From assembly GCA_019828545.1 (NCBI GenBank), contig JACVRA010000529.1, forward strand, positions 1-64,000: a DNA stretch of 64,000 nt, written 5' to 3'. The notes under the pieces were generated by a model. It did not search any database. It was not told where the DNA came from and saw nothing but the letters and a program-made list of their open reading frames with translations. Source of the DNA: Paracamarosporium sp. OC-R06-R3. Its lineage: Eukaryota; Ascomycota; Dothideomycetes; Pleosporales; Didymosphaeriaceae. Each line of letters opens with the position of its first letter. The stretch's first letter is position 1. A program made the translations under genes and the position numbers. Positions 42,109 to 54,631 of this stretch are shown one piece after another.

Positions 42109-45100
42109 TGCGAAGGTGCCTGGAGGGTGGTATCGAGGGCGACGGTGAAGGGGTCCTCAGGCGTAGAGGGTTGTTGCGATGGGGCCACCAGAGCGGTTAG
42201 GCGTCTGAAAGTCGTCGTCAGCTCGCTTCTTTTTCCGGTTGATCCGCCGCTGTGGCTTGGCTCCTTCACGTACGGGGCGGGTGCGCGGGCGAGGCAGACG
42301 GTGTTGCGATGCAAAGTCGAGAAAGCAGACGGTTCGGTGTCTGCAGCGGGTGCGATGATATGGTGATGGTGCTGGTGCTGGAGGAGGACTGGAGCCGCAG
42401 CGGGTGGGTGAGGGAGGCCTTTTGCTGGGAGGCGTTTCAGGGTGAGGCGGTGCCCACGCCAAAATACACGGCCCAGTCTCCGCTCCAGCAACACGCCCAG
42501 TGCTCGGCCACTGATCCTCTTTCGGCGCCCACGGATCCCCTGATCGCCAGGATTCCTCTCTGGGGTCGTGTCCTCTGGCAGCTCGGCCGCCCGGTAATCT
42601 ATTTTGGCCGTACCGTACACTTCACGCTGGCCCCCCGCCAGAGGACCCCCGCTGAAGACGACCGCCAGTCCTCTGCCAGGCCACTGCCAGTCCTCCACCA
42701 CAGACCGACGCCTGCGACCAAGCACCGAGAAAAGCTGCTTCGCTGCTAGGCAGGAATGGATTACGTCGCCTGCAGCAGTCGGCCGCTTCCAAGCCGCCGA
42801 CACCGATCTTCCCACTCTCCAAGCCAACCAACTCCAGCACAAAGGAGGCTGTGCCCGCGCGAACGCCTCCCCTCAAAGGGAACTGCTTGCGACGGCTGAC
42901 GCTCTCCGTCTGCTGTTTCTCTGTCGACTCGGCATAGCTGAACATCACCGGCCGTAGCCCGTATGTCCGTCAAATGCAAGTTGCACGCAGCCGTCCATCA
43001 TCGCACCCCAGACGGCCGTGCTTCAGGTAATTTGCAATAGACTTCCAATCTCACATCATGTAGTCGACGTCTTGCTGCGGACGGCAGGCGGGGTGCACCG
43101 ACTCCTCTCACAACCTTCAGTTCCAACTTGGTACCATACACCAACGTCTCTCCACCATCCGAGGAGATCGTCCCTTCTCCTTCTTAGCGCCGTTTTTTCT
43201 TACGGCATCATTTCCTCGATACTGCTTCCTTATCCAGCGATTCGTTACACAAACTTTGTCTCACTTGCTCAACCCTGGAACCATACAGTTGGTTCTCACG
43301 CCTCGGAGCTCTTGAAACACCCTTGTGGACCATCAAGCGTCTGTCAACGGTTCTCCTAGTTGGATCAGACAACTGCCGACCTTTGTCGCGCGCTAATTTC
43401 ACTACCAGCGCAACAACCAGAGGAAGCTCCAGGCGAGCGCTCCGTGCTGTTCCCCTTGGTGTTTTCGTCATGCCACTCATCTAGCTTTTCAGCATTCCGA
43501 CGCGTATGATGCTTTTCTTAGCGCCGATAATGTTCCGAAGCTACAGTATTGTCATCTACCGGCATGCTTCCGCTAGCGAATCCAAATGTGCAGCCAGAAC
43601 TCGAAGCGCTCAAGTACCGATCAAGCTGCGCCACAGATTGCAAACTTTCCAGCTCGATGGGCCTTGGTGTGCTCGGCGAGCGTCTTAATTTCTCAATGTG
43701 TTTGTCAATACTCAAATCTGCACTTCAAAGCCCCTATAAGGAAAGGCGAACGCGAGGACAGCACAGGGGGCGCAGCACTCCGCTTACTTATGCACGTCTC
43801 TTACCGTTTTCAGAGGTTTGATTCCATAACAGTCAACAGAAATTTGATTTTCCACACTTCCCACTTTCCGTAAAACTATTGCCAGACAGCAAGCAAAGTA
43901 CGTACGCAAAGGAGACTGGACCGTTGCACAGCCTGTGGTTGTATTGCTTCATACCTCAAATCGATGTTTTACAGAGTCGGTCAATATCCTCTTCGTTGCT
44001 ACGCCACAATACCAGTCAATCATTTGCAATTCCATTAAGCAAGGCTGATGTCTAAGATTGCTGTCTACCCCGAGTACCTACTCTTGCTTCGCCTCCCAGT
44101 TTGACACGGCATTTCGTATACGTGCAGGAAATTATCTGCTCTGCCCACCCCAAAATGTTGAGAGCTGAAGCTGCGCCTATCGTTCTTGACGCGTCCCCAA
44201 TTGTTTGTTGTCAAAGCTTGTCGGTACTTTTGGTCGCCAAAACCTTTACGGTCAACCATCCTAGCTTCATGCGTTTCTAGGTAGCTTCACTCCACTTTGT
44301 CGCCGAGGCTTTCAAGGATACCAAAGCTTGAAAGTCCATAGGCATACGGCGAATTTCGGCATTGCTAACGTCGGCTGGTTCCGCACTCTGTAATGGTTCC
44401 CCGAATCGCGTCAATATATCTGAAAATCGCACAGACCGTCATAACACAGACCGGGTCGTGAAACCATGCCCCGGGAACATCAGGAAGATCGCTATTACGC
44501 CATGGCCATCTGTCCCGCGGTGGAGCTATCTATCGCGGTTGAATGACGACTTCCGGAATCATTCGCGTCGATCAATAAAGACCTTGCCTGATAGATATTT
44601 TGCACATGGAAGAAGAGACAAAGGAACAATTATGAACATATATTAGCGAATAGTACCTCATGATGTCGAACCGGATTTGCATAAAGATCACTGCGACATG
44701 GCACACATCAGGAACGCTTCGGTGCATGATAGAGGCTACTCTTCAGAGCGCATCTCCGACCACCCCTATCTTACTCTCCATTAGAGCGCCCGTGCTTTCC
44801 CCAGGCTTGTAGGTCTGGACCGGGCTCGTCGTTCCAATGAACAAGCATACCCTCTTCCAACATCTAGAACGGACGAAACAGGGAGAAGGGTTATCCTCGG
44901 TCGCTGTTGTGGCACGCAACGTGGCGCACGCAGTACATGTTCACTCCTATGCATGAGCACGCATGCCTTACCATGGCGAGTACAAGTTTCCCGAAGTGAG
45001 ACAATGCCCATGCAAAAGGCCAATGAGGCTTTCAGTACGAGTCAAGGTTGCCAACGCACAGGTGCGAGTATACGTATGTTCAGCTCTGCAGGGTACCGGT

Positions 45101-46208
45101 GCTATGCATGCAGTCGAACTCTCCCCGCTCACCTAGGTAAGCCTCAAGAAAACCATCTCATGACCATGTAGACGTCTCGTTATCGGCGCGCCTCACGAAG
45201 CTAGCATCAGTGTCGCCGTTTCATATTTGTATAAGAGAAAAAAGGGCCTCACCACGCGACACGTCAAAACGTCTGAGAAAGGGGCTACCACTCAGGACGA
45301 GCCGCACCACGTCTCACGTTCCTATTACTCACAGAAATCATCGCTGTAACGGGTCTCACCCATTGTTTTGCAGAAAATGCCCAAGGCAACGATAACATCT
45401 CCAAGTATACTGCAGTTTCTTACAAGCACTACTGACGTGTATGGACAAGTTGCTATCTCGCATTCATTTCTATCGTCGATCGAAATCTACTGACCCGCTG
45501 CTGTGATGCATAAGGGTAGCACGGTTTCCATGGATATCACCGCTTTGCGACATGAAAGCTGTATCCCGTTCAGCTAGCTTACTCGTCTTGACTCTTGAAC
45601 CCAGACACGAACTTAGATGTTCACCTCTTTTCTTATCTCGCTCTGTTTGGTATGTAAAGGAGTAACAAGCCGGCGCACCCCACCCTTTGGCCTTTCCGTA
45701 GAAGGCTCCTTGCTCTGAGAGCATGTTGAATGGTGTTTGGAGATGCACTTTTCGTCTCGTTATAATTGTTGTAAAATATTGACATGCAGTGAACAGAAGG
45801 ATGAGGCACAAGGAAAGACGTCGTATAAAGCGCCCTGTTTAATGCGTATGGTAGGTGTATGCTGTGCATTGTCTAACAATTCTACTCCCTCCTTCGATCA
45901 TTATACGTTGCTCCAGAACTGACGATACGTTCGAATTGCGTACAAGCAGGTGTTCAAAGCGTCATAGTCAACACTCATCCTAATACTCCTAACAGTCTGT
46001 CTACAGTGATCATCGAAAGATGCGATGACTGGTTTTCGCGCACTCCTCGCACGATCGGCACTGTGAGAGAGCACTTTGCATGGTCTGACAGATTGGTCGT
46101 TCTATCCTCTGTTTTTAAAAAGATATGACGTTATACCATTAAGGCTGGAAGGTGATTCATGACTAAAAGAGCGCTTCCAGAGCGCTTATATATCTTATCC
46201 AATAAACA
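42109..46208. other. 4.1-kb region without a supported gene
   Basis: The largest gene-free stretch of the window, between the 5' end of the bZIP gene and the 3' end of the C2H2 gene. 42109-42960 is GC-rich and stays open in one minus frame, but that frame has no ATG until the end. 43000-46200 has stop codons in all frames at normal spacing and only short open frames. No terminal repeats, transposase or tRNA seen. It may hold a long bZIP promoter or noncoding transcript. Confidence 0.4.
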
Positions 46209-49200
46209 TTACATTACCGTCCCGTTCCCCTGTGTATGTTCGTGCCCCATAACGTTCCCACTCCCGACACCCCCCGCATTATCCAGATACGCCCACGACG
46301 GATTCATCATTCCTGCATCAAGCCCCGTATTCCGGTTTTGGAACAAGCCGTAATACCCTCCCAGATCAACATAATCGGATTCGACAAACATAGGCCCAGA
46401 GTTGTACACAGCTTGAGCCTGGTGTTGATGCTGTGGGATATGCGCCGCAGGAGCAAACGGCAGCGTCTGGGTGAAGTCATCGTGGCCCTGTATGTAATTA
46501 TCTTGCGGCAGGGGTGCAGCGTTCCAGGTAGAATCGTAGCCTGAGTCGGGGGTATTGCTTCCACCTTCGGTGGGAGGTGATTGCTCGTGCTTTGCAGTTA
46601 CTTGGTCGTGCTCTGGATACTGTGCGGGGATAGGAATATAGTCCGCCGTATCTGATGCTTGGAAGGAGTCGAAATTTTGGAAAGGTGCCGCTGAACCGGG
46701 ATATTGTTGTGTGTTGTGTACTGGGATGATTCTCGATTTGTCAAGCGAGGTTGGAGGCTCCATGGTGGTTTCGTTTTCTGGCAGTCGGAGCTGTGAGAGC
46801 GAAAGTGGTGGACAACTTTCGTTCTGCGTCATGGTGGACTGGAAAAGAGATATGAGTTGCGTTTGGCAATCCCGCACGATGTCCACGAGTCGCTCCTTCA
46901 GTCTCTCCTCTAACGGTTGTGCTTCTTCTTCAATAGTGACCTCAAGGGTTCTGCGAACCAGACGTGGCAGCTCGAGCCTCGAAAACTCTTGGAAGCGTGT
47001 GACGTTGGAGTGTTCTCCTGTCTGACCTCCGTTCGTACAAGGCTGGTACTCGATGTCTATGAAACAGTCAGAACATCGATTCCTAATGAAACATAGTGAA
47101 TACGTACAAGGCGATGGCATATCCACATCATTGTCGTCCGGGAACAGTATGCGATATACACCTTTCCATTTATCTTCCTCACTTTGGTAGACCAGGCTCC
47201 GCTTTTTGCTCTTCAGCTTTCGCTCCTGGTCTTTGTCAAAGCCTTCAAGTGGGACTTGATCTTTGATCTCGCAACCATGGGGGTCTCGTTGATGATCGCG
47301 GAGAGTTGGCTCGTTGGCAAACGTCGAGCAACAGCGGTTGCACTGTATTGGTAGAAGATGACGACGGTAGAGATGTTCCCTACTAGCATGTTAGTTGGGT
47401 ATGTTTGAGTGGAGCAATCCAGAAGAGTTTGCCTGAGCCTGACTTACTTGAGTCGTGCGACAGTGATGAATCCCGGGTCGCGACAAGATGTGAATGTCTG
47501 ATGCCGTCCGGGGTTGCGCTTGTAGTACGGACATGCGAACCTCAACTCGGGTGCACTTTGCTTGCTAGCGCTATGTTTAGGGTCAGGTCTTCTCCGCTTG
47601 TTCGAATCATCTCCATCATCTTCTGGTGGGGGAGAGCTGCCACCACTCAGGCTTCGTTTACGGGAAACGAACGATGAGCTGGAGTAGGTTGAGGACCCGC
47701 TCGACCCTGTATAGTACCCAGAGCCCGCACTTCCGGCAGCACCGGCACCATGATGCATACGAACCATTTTGTCGAATATGCGATGGAATTCTTGCATGAG
47801 GCGTTCGACCAGTTGCTGCTTGATTGGAGACAGCATAGGCCGGAGACTCTCAGCATCTGTTACGCTAGCTGGAGAGCCCGTATCCTCAGTCCAGTCTGTC
47901 TCTTCGTCGGAAGATTTTGTAGCTTCATCCTGTGAAGAGGTAAGGGATAGGCAGCGCGATGAAGCCGTTAGTTCGGCTATCTCTTTGCTCTCTGAAAACC
48001 GATCTTGCATTGTTGCTGACACTGGAGACTTTGAATATTGTTTCGGGGTTAGAGGCGACCGTGGAAGTGTGAAGGGAGCATATAGATGCTCAGGAGTGCG
48101 AGGAATCTGCAATGAGGCATACGATGAACTGTGTTCAATAGTGTGCTCTGTACGATCTTCTCTTAGTACGCTTTCTGTTTGTTCGTTGTTTTCAACCAGT
48201 TGAGTAGATGTGCAGCTTCTTGTAACTTGACGAAGCGTGCACCCTCGAAGGTGCTCGTAAAATCCCTGAGCATCAAACGGTTCAGAACATAAGCCACATG
48301 TTGCAACTTTCTGGCCAGCTGAAAGATTCTGTGATTGCTTGGTAATATTGGAGAGCTCTTCACGCCGAATAGCTGGCGTCTGCTCGACACCGTGAGTGTT
48401 AACGAGGTGCTTAAGAAAGATGTCGCACCGATTGAATGTCTTTTCAGCTGCAGAAGTAGCGATGGGACAGAAGCCGCACACCATGGTCTCTTTGAAGTGG
48501 CTGATGGTATGTCGAACCCGGTCATAAGCTCTGGCGAAGCCCTTGACATGGTATTCGCAATTCTCGACCGGGCATTTCTCGGGTCGCTCCGCTTGATGGG
48601 TGAGTAGGTGTGCTGGAAGATCCCGCAGAACGCGCCCACAACCAGGGTATGGACATATGCCCTTTTCCTGTGGCTCCATCGCATCCCATTTAAACGATCT
48701 TGTGGACCTTGTCGACGAGTTTCGACTGCTTATTGTGCTTCCAGTTGTCAAGCTTGGACAGTCGCTGCTTCGAGGATGCTCTGCGGCTGCAGAGCTCTTC
48801 AGGATGAAATCCCAATCGGGTATATCCGAGATTGAATCGGGTAATTCATCCACGTCTGCTAAGCTTGTGAAAGCACCTGGATTAGAGGGCAATGCAAACT
48901 GACGCGCCTGCTTGCGACTCAGGGAACGTTCTGGTGCCCCGTCCTGTGATAGACTCTTTTGGATGTCAGCTTCTGTGTCAAAATATTGCCTGTGAACATG
49001 AGTGGTGCAGCCCGCTCGTTTGAACGAGCAATAAGATACAAGTATGTACAGCACTAGGCCAACTTGTCGGACACTGTATTGTGCACCATGAATCAAGATC
49101 GACCACGCTACGTTCTCCAAATCCGTCAAACATCTTGTGTGTAAACCAGGAAGTAAACAAGAAACATTGCACTCACAAGAACACGCTGGTTGGGCGGTTG

Positions 49201-49410
49201 CGATAGTCGCAGACTTCCATTTTGCTCTGAATGGTTGTACTTCTTGAACTCGGCTTGAAGGCTGTCTAGCGGAGACAGACTCAAGCGATACCGGCGAGCA
49301 GACATGGCGGGTTGTCTCGTGAGCTTCGGGGGTGATTTACTTGGTTCTACGCCGTCCATGTTCTCTGGACGAACGAAGTCGGCATAGGTCTCTTCTTCGA
49401 GAGTATCCAT
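46209..49410 (-). CDS. C2H2 zinc-finger regulator of a Pezizomycotina family
   Basis: At least four exons: 49410-49177, an exon ending at 47448, 47379-47108 and 47056-46209. The first splice is unresolved: donor 49176 (GTGAGT) is clear, but the acceptor between 49130 and 48990 must lie upstream of QYFDTEAD. Zinc fingers come after about residue 200: CPYPGCGRVLRDLPAHLLTH, CPVENCEYHVKGFARAYDRVRHTISH, then CGFCPIATSAAEKTFNRCDIFLKHLVNTH and CGLCSEPFDAQGFYEHLRGC. The second part has the fungal signature FACPYYKRNPGRHQTFTSCR, DPGFITVARLKEHLYRRHLL, PIQCNRCCSTFANEPTLRDH, DKWKGVYRILFPDD. These proteins are nuclear, DNA-binding in outline, but without known targets. The C-terminal region is Gln/Pro/Tyr rich and probably an activation domain. 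Confidence 0.85.
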
Positions 49411-50520
49411 TCCGAGCGAACGCGATGGATGACTAGTATTCAGTGGTCGGCAAGGCTATCGGTTCTACACCATGGAAGCGGCAAGGCGCTGTATATTCAG
49501 CAAAACAAGCAACGGGCGGCGCCGTAACAGCCGTCAGGGTCGTTCAGAAACGTGGGAACTCTGCGAACACTCGAGCATCCAGCGGCCACCACATAAAGGG
49601 TCTTCCCCGTCACAATGCGTGTTGTACGCATCTGCGCATTTTGTTCTAAGAAAAGCAATCGAATGCCGGTGAAGAGCACGGACGTGCATGCCTGTCAGCC
49701 CGCTCAACTCCCGATAGGTTGCGTAGAGGGCGCTGATTGGCCCGCGCAATCCGATACGTAGAAGCCTACTCGTATGTCCTACTGTTCAATAGGCGCTATC
49801 GTTTCGCATTTATATCGATTGTGTAGGACGCCCTGCAGGGTACGCTGCGCATTCCTGCATCATGCGAGCGGTGCCTGGTGCAATTCGCGGTTTTGAGGGA
49901 CCAAAGGGATGAATGGGTGCAGGGCTGAGGAGCGATGCTTGGAAGCGTTTCCGATCAGGTGTTCGATGACGAAATCCTGTGGTTCTGTGCGATGCTCCCT
50001 TGCGGCCGCCTAAGACATCGAGCACATTTGTCTCGCTGCGTCGAAGATCTGTGGATGGCTATGGGACACGAAGCACGAGAATCAGGAAAATGCGATGCCG
50101 GAGGGGTGCATATTGGAGGAAGCGGAGTAAATCGAATCAATATTGCAGCCACATCCACAGCCACAACTCCACTCCACTCCACTCCACTCCTCTTGTTGTA
50201 GCGTTGAACTACCGTCTATTATCTGCTCCTTTTGCATTTCTCTCAATCTACAAAGTACAATGACGACATACCCTTTGCCATTAAGAAACTTGAGTAGTAA
50301 TTTGCGCTTAATTGGTGCGATGAATTATTCTTATCGACCTAGTCCTATGCTTACATGGCTTTGACGGAGGCAAGCTTTCTGGACACCGCCGCCGGTGCAT
50401 AACACTGAAAAGCTGCGGAAAACATCGCACGATAAGTCTTTCGGGTTTCTTCTTTATGGACTCCCGACTCCGAGAGATCAGCTGCGGAACGCGCGTTCGA
50501 TCCTTCTGCTCACAACCCCT
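49411..50520. other. Intergenic region with ACTCC repeat
   Basis: 1.1 kb between the 5' end of the C2H2 gene and the 3' end of the PD40 gene. Apart from the microsatellite near 50166 nothing was recognised. Confidence 0.4.
50166..50190 (+). repeat. ACTCC pentanucleotide microsatellite
   Basis: Five perfect tandem ACTCC units in the intergenic space between the C2H2 gene and the PD40 gene. Confidence 0.9.
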
Positions 50521-52592
50521 CTACTCCAAAAACTCATTCCCCACAAAGAGTGGCATCGAATCCTCCCACATACTATCTGTAACCAGCTTTATGTTTTGCC
50601 CATCAGCATCCATGATCACGATCTGCCCGTACGGTTGAAATGTCTGATCATAAGTAGCAGCCTCGTCGCGGAATCCATACTCCGCCGTGCTATACATGAT
50701 CCTTCCGTCGTGGCTCCATACCGCATGCGCGTCATTACCACCGCAGCTCGTCAAGATTTGCAGATCTGTGCCGTCAGGTCGAATCGTTGCGACATCGAAA
50801 TTAGTGTATGATCGGCGGCGCGCAAAAACAATGCGTTCGCCATCCAGCGACCACATAGGCGTGTTGTCGTATACATCTGCTGTGCCGTTGGTGAGAATAT
50901 GGACGGAGCGTGTGGTGAGGTCCATGATTCGGAGTCCGTACTCCTTGCCCCAGACGCGGTACACGATGGATTTGCCATCAGGCGAGTAGCTGGGAAAGCC
51001 CGTGTTAGCATCGTTCTCAGACGTGAGTTGCTCAGCGGCAGAACCATTGGCGTTAAAACGCCATAACGAGCCTGGTCCTGTGGCTCGAGATTGAAACCAT
51101 GAACCCAGCCCAACGACAAGCGAGTCGCCATCGGGGGACCATGAGGGTTGGAAGGCACCTGAGAGACCCTTCCCAATAGTCGACGAATCATTCAGATGGT
51201 CGTAGACATCGAAGGCATCTACCAGGTCTGTGGCATTGGGATTCATCGTAACGACGCTGGAGTTTCCAAGTTGCTTCTGTGTGATGGCGAGACGGCCTTG
51301 TAATGAGAGCTGTGGGAAGACGTCTGTGAAGCGGTACTCCCAGTCGTCGTCCCAACTGTACAGCTGTTTACCCATTGGCCGAACAGCTTTGAAGTCCACT
51401 TTCTCATAGACCACTTGTGTGCCATCGGGTGACCAGGATGGCGAGCGCAGTGATGCCTTGACCTGGGCATATGTACCGTTCCCAGTCGTGCCATTCCCAG
51501 ATGTGGTATAGATGGTGTAGTTGAGACCTTCGTTAGCGGGAGTTTTTACTAAGTAGCCGATGACATCATTGGTAACCCATTGGGGATTCATTCGAAGTCC
51601 AGAACCAGAAGTATGTGCGATACGATCCTGGCCAGTCTCGAAATCAACCGACACAAGCTGTCCAGTGACGCCACTGACTGACTCAGGGCGATGAGAATCC
51701 CAAGTAGCCTCCGTAGTAATCTCATAGAAGATAACACGCTTGCCATCGGGGGAAAACTTAGGTGATCCCAGACTGTAGTTAGCTTTTGTTGCGAGCTGCC
51801 TAAAGTCGCTACCATCGGGTCGAATAACGTAGATCGATAGTTCCTGGGTATGTTCCCAGCCAGTGCCATTGCCGTGACCGCGCCATTCAGTGTTACGAGC
51901 GGAAGAGAAAGCCAGCCATTTCCCGTCGGGCGACCACGCTGGCCGGTAGTAACCCTCGGGTAGAGTTACGTTCCCCGCGACCAAAGCCGTGTTTGTGAGA
52001 TTCTTCTCTTCACCCGTCACAAGGTCTTTCACCCATACATTCGCTTTGTAAGTATTGGCTGTAGAAACGTAGGCGATCTGGGCACCGTTTGGACTCAAAG
52101 CGCTTTGGGCCTCGTACGACGAAGTGGCAATGAGTTGTTCTAAACCAGTGCCATCTGGTCTGACACGATAGATATCCTGTTACGTAGTATTAGCTTGCTG
52201 TGGCCATCGAAGCAGGAGGCAGCACTCACAGAATTTCCGTCTCCGTTACGCTCAGTGGTAAATGTAATCCATTGCCCGTCAGGAGAGAAACTGGCTTGAT
52301 AGTCGAAGGTAGATTCGTTCCCCAAGAGCTTTCGTTCATCGCTTCCGTCAGCGTTCGCGATGTACAGCTCAGATGTCCCTGGAGCAATGCGATTCAAGAA
52401 GAATGCACCTTTTTTACCTTCTGCTCGACGAAGCGCATGCCGAGGAAGTAAGGTATTCTTATTTTGTCCAGCATACGGGCATGCCGACCGCTGTTCCACG
52501 CCATGAGCAGCGTATGGGCAACTCCCCCGCTGCTGCACGCCAGCGTAGGCATGCACGTTTAGGGACAGAGCCAAGAAGACAATTGGTCGCAT
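50521..52592 (-). CDS. Secreted TolB/PD40 beta-propeller protein
   Basis: Two exons, 52592-52230 and 52176-50521, 672 aa. The protein starts MRPIVFLALSLNVHAYAG, a likely signal peptide (cleavage after about residue 15-18), so it should be secreted. At least eight PD40/TolB blade motifs with the (F/W/P)SPDG core are seen: FDYQASFSPDGQWITF, YRPAWSPDGKWLAFSS, GSPKFSPDGKRVIFYE, RSPSWSPDGTQVVYEK, FQPSWSPDGDSLVVGL, GFPSYSPDGKSIVYRV, NTPMWSLDGERIVFAR, AHAVWSHDGRIMYSTA. These propellers usually bind partners or polysaccharides and have no catalytic site of their own; no peptidase domain follows. Many N-glycosylation sites (NGT, NST, NYT) agree with secretion. Between the signal peptide and the first blade is a short tandem repeat (R-GSCPYA / R-SACPYA). 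Confidence 0.87.
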
Positions 52593-53561
52593 TTTAAACG
52601 AATGAGATGTGGCTGGATCAGCATGGATCCCGAACACGAATACATGCTTTTATATGGGAACGCTCCCTGTTTTTTCGTACAAAGATGCATTCGAACCAGC
52701 ATCTTTCAAGATCTTTTGGGCCTAGCTACATAGGCAGTTATATCGTACAACGAGGGTGAACCTTGTGAACCTTTGCTCGCCGTCTGTTATTTGGAGTAGT
52801 AAGAGTTCCATGTGATTAGCCAACGAAGGAAGGTAGATGTGCGGGAGTGGCTTACGGGCGCTAGTCGTTAGAGAGGAAGCATACCGTTATCGGTGATCGT
52901 AGCTTTTCTAGACCAAAATGTCAAAATCTTCATTCCCCACATCCCTGGCGCGTCAAAGATTTGAATTTGATGATCAATCATGGCTCTGGATATTTATTGT
53001 GAGGACACAGAAGCCGCGCGTGCTATATATTATAGCATGTTGGTGAGGGTCTAGTCCGGCGGGACCTGCAGGGTGTTGTACGAAACTCGACAAATATAGC
53101 CTAGGTCTACTTGTTTCCGTCACTTCTACAGTAATTGCATTGCTGATCTTTTTCACTTGAATTTTCTTCTTGATAGCGAAATTGTGTTGGCACAGTATTG
53201 GCGATTGACAAGTCGGCTGTGCGCCAAAAAAAAAGAGAGAGGAGAAATCAAGCATGCAAGCTGGGTTCTGAGGGCATACCCGACCTCATGGGTGCAGGAT
53301 AATCCTTGTGTGCATGCGTCTGAAAACTTCCAGACTACTCTCGCTATGACTGTAGCGCCCTTACTGTCCACATCTGGTCTCCAGGTTCCACATCGAAATA
53401 GATTTTGGAGTCATACAGGCAACGTTCTATGACCAAGTTTGGATGCTGTATTGGAGCACATATAAAAAGCAAGTATAATCATATACAATGCAAAATATCT
53501 ATTGTCTCACACTATGTACAAGTATTAGATCCGTCCTGTCATCTAACGATGTTCTCAATGT
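52593..53561. other. Intergenic region
   Basis: 969 bases between the 5' end of the PD40 gene and the 3' end of the AA9 gene. Promoter of the PD40 gene is expected just above 52592. No other coding signal; the open frames at 52974-53255 and 53157-53432 show no family. Confidence 0.4.
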
Positions 53562-54631
53562 CTACTTGAATTCCCTGGCGTGGTCCCTCTTAGCAAACTT
53601 TCCTAAAGCGGGCCCTGGGATAGTGTATGACGTGAAAGCAGAGTACAAGCTGAACAGAATTCCTGGATCTGCAACAAGTCAGTAAGTTTGCTCGACGCTT
53701 TTCTCAGTGACGACTGCTTACCTGAAGCTGTATAGAAGCTTGTAGCTGGCACGCCGCCCTGCGGCTTTGCGGTTCCGCTTCCAGTCACTGCAAAGTTGAT
53801 ACCTAAAGGTGGGAGTAGAAAGTCAGTTTAATGTTCAAATATCAAAGGAGTGGGTGGAAGTAGGTGTTTTAGCTAGCTGTCAATGTTTGAAAGTTCAGAC
53901 ACAAGTGGAGAGTCTGAGCGTTCCAGACAATCGCCAGCACAAGCACTTGCTTTATACCCTGGTATTGCTTACACTGTGGGTAGGCCTGAGCGCCATTGGT
54001 CGACCCAGCAGAATGCAGGGCAATGATTTCGTGGCGAACGACGTAGTTTCCAGCGGCCAAGTTGGACGGGATTGTAATGGTCCAGCTGTTGTTCGCAGCA
54101 ATCAGGTTATCGGTAGCCCAGGTACCCGGGTTCGAGCCTGAGAGCCAGCCGACCTGGTCGAGCTTGGTCCACTGAAGGGAGGTAGCGGCAACGGCGCCGC
54201 AATCGCCGTTGCACGGTGCGATATAGTCGATGACGGGCCTTTTTGTTCCTTTGTTAGCACACTGCCTGTACCAACCGCCTCTTCCATGCAAAGAGGAAGA
54301 GCATCACCGTAAGACCAACATACCCTTTGTGGCTAACGGGCCATGTGTCCCAGTAGAACGTTGCCTGGCTTCCCGCCTTGATATTGACATACGCCCCGTT
54401 GCTCGTCCCGCTCTTATGGCAAACGATCGCTGCCGTGCCAAAAGCGTCAGGGCTTACGAACCCGTTGTCCAGGTTGTCTGCTTTCCAGCCCACTGTCTTG
54501 GGTACAGGGCTCTGGTATTGCAGGGCAGCGTTCCAGCCTTGGTACAGTATGCCGTCAGCTTTGACTTGTTCGACATGGCCATGTGCAGACACGAGCGCAG
54601 GTAGCGCAATGAGAAGAACGGTAGAGCGCAT
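53562..54631 (-). CDS. AA9 lytic polysaccharide monooxygenase
   Basis: Four exons: 54631-54324, 54238-53973, 53802-53722 and 53668-53562, total 253 aa. Secreted copper enzyme that oxidatively cuts cellulose and related glucans. The signal peptide [16 protein letters not shown] ends before His17, the first residue of the mature enzyme (HGHVEQ), as required for the copper histidine brace. The second ligand is His101 in PVSHKGPVIDY (mature position 85) and the axial Tyr is Tyr189 in QAYPQC; the conserved outer His172 ([10 protein letters not shown]) and Gln187 are present. The end [30 protein letters not shown] matches AA9. There is no cellulose-binding module or anchor. The catalytic set is intact, so it should be active. 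Expression is probably induced on plant material, though no regulator site was read. Confidence 0.95.

Noticed and set aside
42081..42842. 253-codon minus-strand open frame overlapping the bZIP start in another frame, a possible upstream ORF
   Set aside because: It begins at CTG and has no ATG until two codons before its end; composition is that of GC-rich leader DNA. Not counted as a uORF.
43018..43480. Overlapping 90-113 codon frames upstream of the bZIP gene
   Set aside because: No domain, no splice continuation, similar lengths on both strands as expected by chance.
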